Below are positions 1 to 6,429 of a stretch of DNA of 8,107 nt, one piece after another. The translations under genes and the position numbers were made by a program. Below the pieces are notes generated by a model. It did not search any database, was not told where the DNA came from, and saw nothing but the letters and a program-made list of their open reading frames with translations. The stretch covers positions 1-8,107 of the forward strand of contig JANWHL010000309.1 of the NCBI GenBank assembly GCA_025450405.1. The letters run 5' to 3'. Positions within the stretch are counted from its first letter, which is position 1. Each line of letters begins with the position of its first letter. This DNA comes from Ktedonobacterales bacterium. Its GTDB lineage: Bacteria > Chloroflexota > Ktedonobacteria > Ktedonobacterales > JADMIN01.

Positions 1-1895
1 CTGCGGACGACGGCGAATTCGTCGAGGCTGGTCTTCTTGACCTCGCCGCGCCGCGTCGCCAGCACGATGTAGTCGCGCGCGACGAACTTCGGCACCCCGA
101 CCACGGCTGTTACCAACTCGCCCTGATCGATGTTGATCAGGTTGCGGATGTGTTCGCCCTTGGCCGCGCGCCCGACATCGGGCAGGGCGTAGACCTTGAG
201 CTGAAAGACGCGCCCGCGCGTGGTGAAGAACAGCAGCGAATCGTGGGCGTGGGCCACGAGGAGGTGGCCCACGGCGTCGTCTTCGTGGGTGGCGATGCCG
301 CGCGAGCCCCTGCCGCCGCGCCGCTGCGCGCGATACGCGGAGGTGGGCAGGCGCTTGATGTAGCCGTTCTGAGTCAAGGTGACGACGACCTCATCATTGG
401 GGATGAGATCTTCTTCGGTGAACTCGCCGGCCTCGGCATCCTGGATCTCGGTGCGGCGCGGGTCGCCGTACTTCTCCTTCAGCTCGGCGAGGTCCTGCTT
501 GATCAGCGCGCGAACCTCGGCAATGTTGGCGAGGATTTTCCGCAACGCGGCGATGGCGCGCGCGACCTCGACCAACTCCTCCTGGATCTTGCGGCGCTCC
601 AGGGCGGCGAGGCGGCCGAGCTGCATATCGAGGACGGCCTTGGCCTGTTCCTCGGAGAGCTTGAACTTGGCGCGCAGATTGGTGGCCGCCGTGTCGCGGT
701 TTTGCGAGCGGCGGATGGTGTCAATCACTTCGTCGAGGTGGTCGAGCGCGATGGTCAGGCCGTCGAGGATGTGCTTGCGCGCCTCGGCCTTGTCCAGGTC
801 GTGCTGAGTGCGGCGGGTGATGACGCTCTCGCGATAGGTAATGTAGTGCTGGAGGATCTGCTTGAGGTTCAGCACGCGCGGCTGGCGGTCCACCAGCGCG
901 AGCACGTTGGCGCCGAAGGTGGACTGCATGGCGGTGTACTTGAAGAGCTGATTCAACACACTGAGGTGGCGGGCGTCGCGGCGCAGGTCGATCACCACGC
1001 GGATGCCCTGGCGGTCGGACTCGTCGCGGACATCGGTGATGCCGTCCACCTTCTTGTCGCGCGCGAGCTCGGCGATCTTCTTGACCAGGTCCGCCTTGTT
1101 GACCTGGTAGGGCAGCTCGGTAACGATGATGCTGAGCTTGCCGCGCTCGGTCTCCTCGGTGTGGGCTTTGGCGCGGACAACGATGCGTCCGCGGCCGGTG
1201 AGGTAGGCGTTGCGGATGCCCTCACGTCCCTGGATCACGCCGCCGGTGGGAAAGTCCGGTCCGCGGATGATCTGGCTGAGCTCTTCGATGGTCGCCTCGG
1301 GATGGTCCACCAGGTAGGAGGTGCCGTCGCAGATTTCGCGCAGATTGTGGGGAGGAATATTGGTGGCCATGCCGACGGCGATGCCGGCGGCGCCGTTGAG
1401 CAGCAAGTTGGGCAAGCGGGCCGGGAGGACGGTCGGCTCGGTGCCGTGGCCGTCATAGTTGGGGATGAAGTCGACGGTGTCCTTTTCGATGTCCGCCAAT
1501 AACTCCGCCGCGATTGCTGACATTTTCGCTTCAGTATAGCGCATTGCGGCTGGTGGGTCGTCGTCGACGCTGCCGAAGTTGCCCTGTCCCAGCACCAGCT
1601 GGTAGCGCATGTTCCAGGGCTGCGCCAAGCGGACCAGGGTGTCGTAGACCGCGGCGTCACCGTGGGGGTGGTATTCCTTGAGTACCTCGCCCACGATGCC
1701 CGCGCATTTACGGAATGAGCGAGTGGACTGCAAGCCCATTTTCTCCATGCCGAACAGCACGCGCCGGTGGACGGGCTTGAGGCCATCGCGCACGTCGGGG
1801 AGCGCGCGGCTCACAATCACGCTCATTGAGTAGTCGAGGTAGGCGCCGGTCATTTGCTCGACAATGCCTACGGGCTTGATGATGCCAAGATCCAT
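1..1895 (-). CDS. gyrA: DNA gyrase subunit A, N-terminal 631 residues (3' end outside window)
   Basis: GyrA cuts and rejoins DNA in the A2B2 gyrase that introduces negative supercoils using ATP. The minus-strand reading frame opens with MDLGIIKPVG and runs without a stop to the window edge. Landmarks: YLDYSMSVIVSRALPDVRDG (19-38), PVHRRVL (41-47), the quinolone-region motif YHPHGDAAVYDT (75-86), and AAMRYTE with catalytic Tyr120. A long helical region follows, with LSEEQAKAVLDMQLGRL at 413-429. The GyrA box QRRGGRG (524-530) marks the C-terminal pinwheel and argues for gyrase rather than topoisomerase IV ParC. The family is usually 800-850 residues, so about 200 are missing beyond base 1. The start is fixed by an in-frame TGA two codons upstream and by GGGAGG at 1908-1913, about 12 bases away. 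Ala81 replaces E. coli Ser83, and Asp112 replaces a normally conserved Gly. No gyrB lies next to it; the neighbour diverges. Confidence 0.97.
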   Translation of the reverse strand, partial: MDLGIIKPVGIVEQMTGAYLDYSMSVIVSRALPDVRDGLKPVHRRVLFGMEKMGLQSTRSFRKCAGIVGEVLKEYHPHGDAAVYDTLVRLAQPWNMRYQLVLGQGNFGSVDDDPPAAMRYTEAKMSAIAAELLADIEKDTVDFIPNYDGHGTEPTVLPARLPNLLLNGAAGIAVGMATNIPPHNLREICDGTSYLVDHPEATIEELSQIIRGPDFPTGGVIQGREGIRNAYLTGRGRIVVRAKAHTEETERGKLSIIVTELPYQVNKADLVKKIAELARDKKVDGITDVRDESDRQGIRVVIDLRRDARHLSVLNQLFKYTAMQSTFGANVLALVDRQPRVLNLKQILQHYITYRESVITRRTQHDLDKAEARKHILDGLTIALDHLDEVIDTIRRSQNRDTAATNLRAKFKLSEEQAKAVLDMQLGRLAALERRKIQEELVEVARAIAALRKILANIAEVRALIKQDLAELKEKYGDPRRTEIQDAEAGEFTEEDLIPNDEVVVTLTQNGYIKRLPTSAYRAQRRGGRGSRGIATHEDDAVGHLLVAHAHDSLLFFTTRGRVFQLKVYALPDVGRAAKGEHIRNLINIDQGELVTAVVGVPKFVARDYIVLATRRGEVKKTSLDEFAVVR

Positions 1896-2138
1896 GCTCT
1901 GTCAGGTCCTCCCGGTGGTTTGGGCCGCTGGTCGCGCGTACTCGCTGCCTGTGTCTGATGTGTCGCCAGCTACTCGTGGATTGGTGAATCGTGTGACGAG
2001 GGGTAGGTGCGCGCCGATCACATCATCGGGGGGAATGGCCCATCCGCAACCGCCGGCAAGGACGGCCGTAGACAGGGCCGGCGCGCACGCTCGCGGTTAG
2101 CACACGAGCTGGTGGTATGAGGCGTGCACAGGTGGGGT

Positions 2139-2164
2139 GAGAGGGGATTCGCCCTGTTCCTCTC
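2139..2164. other. Weak inverted repeat in the gyrA upstream region
   Basis: GAGAGG at 2139-2144 pairs with CCTCTC at 2159-2164 around a 14-base loop. A short inner GG/CC pairing is possible. It is not followed by a clear T-run on either strand. It could be a leader hairpin of a gyrA transcript, since it lies between the gyrA start and the candidate promoter at about 2270, or it may be chance. Confidence 0.25.
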
Positions 2165-2244
2165 TATTCATTCCGTGCGTCGATGTCAGTTTGGGAAGCG
2201 CCCGATCGGGTGCGGTGCCCGCGGTGCGAGGGGCCCATAGCGGG

Positions 2245-2273
2245 TTGGCGCGCGGGCACACTCACAGTATACC
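2245..2273 (+). promoter_or_regulatory. Candidate sigma70-type promoter for the AI-2E transporter gene
   Basis: TTGGCG (2245-2250) is separated by exactly 17 bases from TATACC (2268-2273), a fair match to the TTGACA-17-TATAAT layout. It would start transcription near 2280, leaving a leader of roughly 140 bases before the GTG at 2418. The -10 element sits in the same GTATAC as a candidate minus-strand -10, so the two would compete. The match is by eye only, and promoter rules in this lineage are uncertain. Confidence 0.4.
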
Positions 2274-2275
2274 AC
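2267..2275 (-). promoter_or_regulatory. Candidate extended -10 element facing gyrA
   Basis: Read on the minus strand, this stretch gives TGGTATACT, an extended -10 (TGn) followed by TATACT, five of six matches to TATAAT. The -35 position, about 17 bases upstream, is AGCGGT, a poor match, so the call rests on the extended -10 alone. If used, it would give gyrA a leader of about 365 bases. Confidence 0.3.
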
Positions 2276-2417
2276 GAAATCGCCCGCGGACCGCTCCGCG
2301 CCTGGGCTGAGGGCCATATTGGGCTAGCGGGCATAGCACGGTTCAGTGCGGCGCCGCCGCCGGGCGGAGGCCGCGTGATCCGGGGGCATAGATGCCGCCG
2401 AAGGGGACGGGACTACC

Positions 2418-3755
2418 GTGTCGAAATGGGTGCGGGCACGTGAAGCTGGGCTGGCGATTCTGAGCTGGCTCATCATTATCTACATCGTCTTCATGGCGCT
2501 TGGGCATATCACCACCGCCTTGCTTTTGCTGGTGATGGGTGCGCTTCTGGCATTTGTCCTCTCGCCCGTGGTTGACATGATTGCCCGCCGGCTCCCGCGC
2601 TGGATGGCCATCACGATCGTCTACTTAGTCGCGCTCGCGCTGCTGGGGGGCGTGGGCTACGTCGTCGTCAGTACGGCGGTCGCCCAGCTCACGGCCCTGG
2701 CCCAGGACCTCCCAGGGCTCCTCACCACGAGCGGCGCCCATCCCTCGCCGATCGTCGGCGTGCTCCACCGGCTCGGCATCACCACCACTCAGCTCGACGC
2801 CGCGCGCAACCAGCTGCTCGCCTGGGCCGCCGGGGCCGCGGGGACGGTCGCCGGCAAGGCTGTACCCATCTTGACCGGCGTCGCAAACGCGCTGCTCGAT
2901 GTCGTGCTTATCGTCGTCATCAGTGTGTACTTAGTCATCGACGGCCCCCGGCTCGTCGTTTGGCTCCGGAACCGCACGCCGATCAGCCAGCGGTCGCGAG
3001 TCGTGTTCTCGCTGGAAATCCTTGATCGGACGGTTGGCGGCTATGTCCGCGGTGAGCTGTTGCTCGCCAGTCTGATCGGTCTCCTCGTGGGCGCGGGAAT
3101 GTTTTTCTTTGGCCTGCCGTTCGCGTTGCTGCTGGGGATGTTGGCGTTTTTCCTCGAGTTCATCCCGATTCTTGGCGTCTTCATCTCGGGGGCGGCGTGC
3201 GTCCTGGTGGCACTTTCGAAGGGGTGGCCGGTCGCGCTCGGCGTCTTCGTCTATTTCATCTTTGTCCATGTGATTGAAGGCGATGTGGTCGGTCCGCGTA
3301 TCATCGGCCGCGTGCTCGGGCTGCATCCCGTCGCCGCGATCCTCGCGTTGATCGTTGGCGCCGACCTGTTCGGCATCTGGGGCGCGCTCTTCGCATCCCC
3401 GGTGGCGGGCATTATCCAGGCGGTGGTGGTGGCGCTGTGGAGTGAGTGGCGTGAGGGGCATCCGGAGGACTTCCCAGCGGCTACCATGGCGGCATCACCC
3501 GCGGTGTCCCGTGCGGAGTCCCGTACCGACGCGGAGGAAACGCCCCGGTGGGGGGCGCGGTGGTCTCGCCTCCTCGGGCGCGGCGACCCGACCCAGAGCG
3601 GCGCGTCAAGCGCGGAACGCGCGAAGGCTGGCCCGGCCCTGAGCGAGCCGCTACCCCCGCCCGCCGCGCCTGGCGGTCGGCCGGACGTCAGCCCGCGCCC
3701 CGATGACGCGAACGAACCGCGAGCAGCTATCGGGCCAGGGCGCGGCCGCCACTAG
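2418..3755 (+). CDS. AI-2E family transporter (PF01594-type, YdiK/PerM-like) with a disordered C-terminal tail
   Basis: This is a 445-residue multi-pass inner-membrane protein. The family includes the proposed autoinducer-2 exporter TqsA and many members of unknown substrate, some acting as ion antiporters, so no substrate is assigned. Hydrophobic segments lie near residues 11-28, 30-50, 63-86, 152-174, 213-233, 235-262, 268-285 and 303-340. The family core is clear: DGPRLV (175-180), GGYVRGELLLASLIGLLVG (207-225), FLEFIPILGVFI (245-256), VGPRIIGRVLGLHP (291-304), then LIVGADLFGIWGALFASPVAG (311-331). Residues 350-445 are a Pro/Ala/Arg/Glu-rich tail without hydrophobic stretches, probably a cytoplasmic disordered extension. 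The start is GTG, preceded by AAGGGG at 2401-2406; no in-frame ATG occurs before residue 26. It diverges from gyrA and is followed at a distance by two more membrane-protein genes. Confidence 0.9.
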   Translation: MSKWVRAREAGLAILSWLIIIYIVFMALGHITTALLLLVMGALLAFVLSPVVDMIARRLPRWMAITIVYLVALALLGGVGYVVVSTAVAQLTALAQDLPGLLTTSGAHPSPIVGVLHRLGITTTQLDAARNQLLAWAAGAAGTVAGKAVPILTGVANALLDVVLIVVISVYLVIDGPRLVVWLRNRTPISQRSRVVFSLEILDRTVGGYVRGELLLASLIGLLVGAGMFFFGLPFALLLGMLAFFLEFIPILGVFISGAACVLVALSKGWPVALGVFVYFIFVHVIEGDVVGPRIIGRVLGLHPVAAILALIVGADLFGIWGALFASPVAGIIQAVVVALWSEWREGHPEDFPAATMAASPAVSRAESRTDAEETPRWGARWSRLLGRGDPTQSGASSAERAKAGPALSEPLPPPAAPGGRPDVSPRPDDANEPRAAIGPGRGRH

Positions 3756-3970
3756 CGGACGATCGAGCTGGAGATTGCACGCATGCCGAAGCGGCCGGCG
3801 TGGTACGCATCTTGCAAACCTGAGCGGCGGTCTTTGTCGGACGGGCACCCGGCGTGGGGCGGGCGCTTGGATATGCCGGCACGAGATGGGCAACAGGCAC
3901 GCTCCGCGGGGCGGGGGCGCAGAGACGCGCCGCGCGCGGTCCTCGCGAGAGCGCAAAGGGGATGGCATCC
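3756..3970 (+). other. Spacer between the AI-2E transporter and CvpA-like genes
   Basis: This spacer is about 215 G+C-rich bases. Plus-strand open frames cross it, including an in-frame N-terminal extension of the downstream gene from 3854, but that stretch encodes Gly/Arg/Ala-rich sequence unlike a protein domain. I see no terminator with a T-run after the transporter stop and no clear promoter. AAAGGGG at 3955-3961 is the ribosome-binding site of the next gene. Confidence 0.5.
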
Positions 3971-4552
3971 ATGATCATTGGAGCCGCGCAGTGCTTCTTT
4001 ATCATCCTGGTTGTGGCGGGGCTGGTTGGCCTCATGCGGGGGTTTGTTCGTGAGATCATCACGATGGCGATTGTCCTCGCGGCCATCCTGTTTCTCTCGA
4101 ACAGTGGCAACAACCTGATTCAGCAGTTCTTGTTCGTCAACCTGCCCAACGCGTTCCACGTACTTGTTTTTGGGGATGGCCTGGTCAGTACGGCCGATCC
4201 ATCGGGACAAGCCAATCCCGCGATGGGCGCGAGCTCCGCCGTGGTCTCGTTCCTGACGCTGATGGGACTTGGCTATGTCGTTGGGCACCGGTTCGGGGCA
4301 CCAGCGGCCAGCGCGCAGCACCGCCTGGCGGGCATCCTGCCTGGGTTGGTCAATGGGACGGCCATCGCCTACTACTTCAGCAACTCGATCCTGCCACAGT
4401 TCCAGCTCCAGTTGTCCGGCCCCAACAACGCCACGACGGCGTACTATCTGCCCATCGTCCTGGGCGCTGGGCTGGTGATGGTGATCGCCATCCTGTTGTT
4501 CACCCTCTTGGGCAGGCGTAGTGGGGGGGGCGGCGGCGGTGGGAAGCACTAG
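3971..4552 (+). CDS. CvpA-like small membrane protein
   Basis: This is a 193-residue integral membrane protein that resembles the CvpA (colicin V production) family. That family has about four membrane helices and its molecular function is not settled. The match rests on two stretches: GLMRGFVREIITMAIVLAAI (20-39), which fits the family's first-helix Gly/Arg pattern, and HRLAGILPGLVNGTAIAYYF (117-136), which fits the conserved Arg-Leu-x-Gly...Gly-Leu-x-x-Gly segment. Hydrophobic stretches lie near 4-27, 29-43, 89-106, 122-136 and 159-181. The tail is RRSGGGGGGGKH, and its glycines include a run of eight G bases. I chose ATG 3971 because AAAGGGG (3955-3961) lies nine bases before it. ATG 3962 abuts the Shine-Dalgarno directly, and a frame extension to 3854 looks non-coding. 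The family call is moderately sure; the coding call is firm. Confidence 0.72.
   Translation: MIIGAAQCFFIILVVAGLVGLMRGFVREIITMAIVLAAILFLSNSGNNLIQQFLFVNLPNAFHVLVFGDGLVSTADPSGQANPAMGASSAVVSFLTLMGLGYVVGHRFGAPAASAQHRLAGILPGLVNGTAIAYYFSNSILPQFQLQLSGPNNATTAYYLPIVLGAGLVMVIAILLFTLLGRRSGGGGGGGKH
4523..4530 (+). repeat. Run of eight G in the CvpA-like gene
   Basis: Eight consecutive G bases encode part of the poly-glycine tail, about seven codons before the stop. A gain of one G would read into an Arg/Trp-containing tail ending at a TGA beyond the normal stop. A loss of one would give an Ala/Val/Ser-rich tail. The membrane core would be unaffected either way. Confidence 0.8.
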
Positions 4553-4668
4553 CGAGTCGTGCGTGCCCTGAGTGGCGGGACGCATGAGCCAGTCCGCACC
4601 ATGGCGCGGCGTGATCCGTCGCGCGACGCCAAGCGTGGCATCGGGCATGACACAATGAGGATATCCGG

Positions 4669-6255
4669 ATGAGTGGCGCGACGCCTCATGGCGGCGATCC
4701 GAACGCTCCTACCAGCCCCATCGGCAATGGCGCCGCGCCCGCGGGGGGCGCGGCGCGACGCCGTGGCGCGCCCGCGAGGCGTCGCGCCGGGCCGCCACGC
4801 TGGCAAGGATACACGCCGCGAGGGCGGCCCGCGGCGCGCGGAGCGACGGGAATCACATTTCGCGGCCAGCAACCCGGCGAACAGGCGATATTCGTGGCGC
4901 GGCGGCACATTCTGTTCCTTCTGGTTGGGGCGTGGCCGGCCGCCCTCCCGCTGATTGCCATCGGGCTCTTGCTGCTGGCGCACACGGCGAACGCGCGTAT
5001 CGCCGCCGGTTTCTTTTTGCTCGAGGTGGCGCTGGGCGTGATCGCCGCCATCTTTGTGTTGAAGTGGCTGGCCGTTGACCTGGTCAACTGGATCTTTGAT
5101 ATCTACATCTTGACCGACCGGCGCCTGATGGATGCCGAAGGGTTTATCAACCCGCGTCGCAAAGAGGCACCCCTTGATCGGATCCAGCAGGTTCAGGTGG
5201 ATCGCACCAATCTGTTTGAGTACGTGTTCGACTATGGCGATGTCGTCATCGTCACGGCCGGCACACAGGGGGATTTGCGTTTCGTTGGCGTTCCTCATCC
5301 GCGCGAGAAGGCGGACCAAATACGGGAAGCTGAGCGGGGTTACCAGGCGGGCGCGCGCATAGCCTCCGCTCCCGCTGAACCGCGCAACCCAGCCGTGAAG
5401 CGCGTTCTCGACGAATATGCGAAGCCGGTGGTCGTGCCGCAGCAGGCGGGAATCCCGCGCCGCACGTTCCTCGGGCTGCTCCGGCGCCAGTCCATGGTGC
5501 GCTTCTTCGATGACGAAGTGATCGTCGCCTACATCATGCGACACTGGTTCATTCTGGTGAGCCGCGAGGCGCTACCGGCGGCCATCACGGTGGTATCGGT
5601 TGTGGCCGCTCTGGTGATGGCGCTGACGCTCCACGTGCTGATCTGGCCAATCGCGCTGGTGGGGGCGCTGGGCGGTATCATTTTCGGGGCGCTGGTCTAC
5701 CTCAACTATGTTGACGATATCTTCGTGCTCACATCCAGTCGCATCATCGACATTGACCGGTTCTTGTTCGTGTTCTTCGAAGGCCGGAAACAGGCCGAGT
5801 ACAGCAAAGTGCAGGATGTGCGCGTCGAGGTCACGAGTCTCCTGGGGCGCATTCTCGGGTACGGAGACATTACCGTCGAGACCGCTGGACGCCTGCCTAA
5901 TATCGAGATGAGCGCAATCCCCAATCCATTCGCGGTGCAAGATCTGATCTTCAGCCGGATCAACGCCGTCAAGGAGCGCGACGCCGCGGCCGCGGCCAAC
6001 CGGCAGCGCCAGGAGAACCGGCGCGTCCTCGCGGCGCAGATGAATGAAGTGTTGATCGAGGTACCGGACGTCCGGCGGCTCCCGGTCGTGGACGCGGGCG
6101 AGCGCATCGCCGCCGCGGGCCTGCGAATCGTGGTGGACTCGGAGCGGCGAATGCCGGGGTGGCTCCCGGGTCTCGTCGTGGACCAGATGCCGCGCGCCGC
6201 CACGACCGCCGTGGCCGACAGCGAGGTGCGTGTGGTCCTCAGCGGCCGGGCATAG
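4669..6255 (+). CDS. Membrane protein with two bacterial PH (bPH2/DUF304, YdbS/YdbT-like) domains and a C-terminal PASTA domain
   Basis: This 528-residue protein is of unknown precise function. Order: an Ala/Gly/Arg/Pro-rich, probably disordered N-terminus (1-65); a membrane hairpin (about 80-104 and 111-136); PH domain 1 (about 137-222); a linker; a second hairpin (about 301-323 and 325-346); PH domain 2 (about 347-432); a polar helical linker (433-460); and one PASTA domain (462-526). The repeats align: IYILTDRRLMD, DRIQQVQVDRTNLFEYVFDYG, TAGTQGDLRFVGVPHP in copy 1 against IFVLTSSRIID, SKVQDVRVEVTSLLGRILGYG, TAGRLPNIEMSAIPNP in copy 2. PASTA features are EVPDVRRLPVVDAGERIAAAGL and GLVVDQMPRA followed by SEVRVVLSG. 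Bacterial PH-domain membrane proteins are poorly characterised, while PASTA domains usually bind muropeptides or cell-wall-active drugs outside the cell. Here the topology predicts a cytoplasmic PASTA. GAGG at 4657-4660, eight bases upstream, supports ATG 4669. Confidence 0.9.
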   Translation: MSGATPHGGDPNAPTSPIGNGAAPAGGAARRRGAPARRRAGPPRWQGYTPRGRPAARGATGITFRGQQPGEQAIFVARRHILFLLVGAWPAALPLIAIGLLLLAHTANARIAAGFFLLEVALGVIAAIFVLKWLAVDLVNWIFDIYILTDRRLMDAEGFINPRRKEAPLDRIQQVQVDRTNLFEYVFDYGDVVIVTAGTQGDLRFVGVPHPREKADQIREAERGYQAGARIASAPAEPRNPAVKRVLDEYAKPVVVPQQAGIPRRTFLGLLRRQSMVRFFDDEVIVAYIMRHWFILVSREALPAAITVVSVVAALVMALTLHVLIWPIALVGALGGIIFGALVYLNYVDDIFVLTSSRIIDIDRFLFVFFEGRKQAEYSKVQDVRVEVTSLLGRILGYGDITVETAGRLPNIEMSAIPNPFAVQDLIFSRINAVKERDAAAAANRQRQENRRVLAAQMNEVLIEVPDVRRLPVVDAGERIAAAGLRIVVDSERRMPGWLPGLVVDQMPRAATTAVADSEVRVVLSGRA

Positions 6256-6270
6256 GCCAGACGGACCACC

Positions 6271-6288
6271 CCGCGCTCTGAGCGGCGG
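6271..6288 (+). terminator. Possible hairpin after the PH/PASTA gene
   Basis: CCGCGCT (6271-6277) can pair with AGCGGCGG (6281-6288) around a CTG loop if one G is bulged out, beginning 16 bases after the stop codon. No T-run follows, so intrinsic termination is doubtful. It may instead be a transcript-end stabilising hairpin or chance in G+C-rich sequence. Confidence 0.22.
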
Positions 6289-6332
6289 ACAAAGCAGTCG
6301 GGGACGGCGGCGCGGTACGTGCCGGGCGGAGC

Positions 6333-6359
6333 AAAAAACGCCATGTGGCCGGCGATGGC
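6333..6359 (-). terminator. Terminator-like stem plus T6 on the minus strand
   Basis: Read on the minus strand, GCCAT (6359-6355), a 10-base loop and ATGGC (6344-6340) are followed within one base by TTTTTT (6338-6333). The stem is only five pairs. No minus-strand gene ends here; the nearest is the PrsW gene, which stops at 7082. It could only act on antisense read-through. Confidence 0.2.
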
Positions 6360-6399
6360 AGGGTCGCTGGCTCGCCGCCGTGGATGCCGCGAGGCGGGT

Positions 6400-6429
6400 T
6401 TGCGTGCGGCGACAGAGCAATGCTACACT
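6400..6429 (+). promoter_or_regulatory. Promoter of the DUF3090 gene
   Basis: TTGCGT (6400-6405), an 18-base spacer and TACACT (6424-6429) form a sigma70-type promoter with an extended -10 (TGC directly before TACACT). Transcription would begin near 6436, giving a leader of about 25 bases that just includes the Shine-Dalgarno AGAGGAG at 6448-6454. This is the best promoter match in the window and suggests that the gene is transcribed on its own. Confidence 0.6.

Larger units (their letters stand above)
1896..2417. other. Divergent intergenic region between gyrA and the AI-2E transporter gene
   Basis: About 520 bases separate two divergent starts. I find no convincing gene in it. Open frames at 1864-2100 and 2183-2443 (plus strand) each overlap one of the flanking genes and have no recognisable domain. 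The region holds the gyrA ribosome-binding site (GGGAGG, minus strand, 1908-1913), a modest inverted repeat GAGAGG/CCTCTC at 2139-2144 and 2159-2164, and a possible pair of overlapping promoters around 2245-2273. I found no tRNA-like cloverleaf or recognised riboswitch by eye. Confidence 0.6.

Noticed and set aside
123..140. Perfect inverted repeat CTGATC...GATCAG
   Set aside because: It lies inside gyrA and encodes ordinary GyrA residues (Leu-Ile-Asn-Ile-Asp-Gln), so it is most simply explained as coding coincidence.
150..1502. 450-residue open frame on the plus strand
   Set aside because: It is the mirror of gyrA. The minus strand here encodes a continuous, motif-rich GyrA, while the plus-strand translation has no recognisable domain.
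1533..1538. TATACT on the minus strand inside gyrA
   Set aside because: It encodes the Tyr-Thr of the catalytic RYTE motif, so protein conservation explains it; no -35 was seen.
2183..2443. 86-residue plus-strand frame with a CPRC pair resembling a zinc ribbon
   Set aside because: It has only one CxxC, no matching second pair, no good ribosome-binding site, and it overlaps the start of the transporter gene and the promoter region.
3854..3970. N-terminal extension of the CvpA-like protein
   Set aside because: The extra 39 residues are Gly/Arg/Ala-rich and precede a good Shine-Dalgarno at 3955-3961 that points to ATG 3971.
3752..4648. 298-residue minus-strand frame
   Set aside because: It is antisense to the CvpA-like gene. 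Its composition is rich in Gln, Asp and Arg without hydrophobic or domain structure, typical of a high-GC shadow frame.
4549..5544. 331-residue minus-strand frame
   Set aside because: It is antisense to the PH/PASTA gene, whose plus-strand protein has clear domains; the minus-strand translation does not.
5572..6420. 282-residue minus-strand frame
   Set aside because: It is a shadow of the second PH domain and the PASTA region and extends into a spacer with promoter elements.
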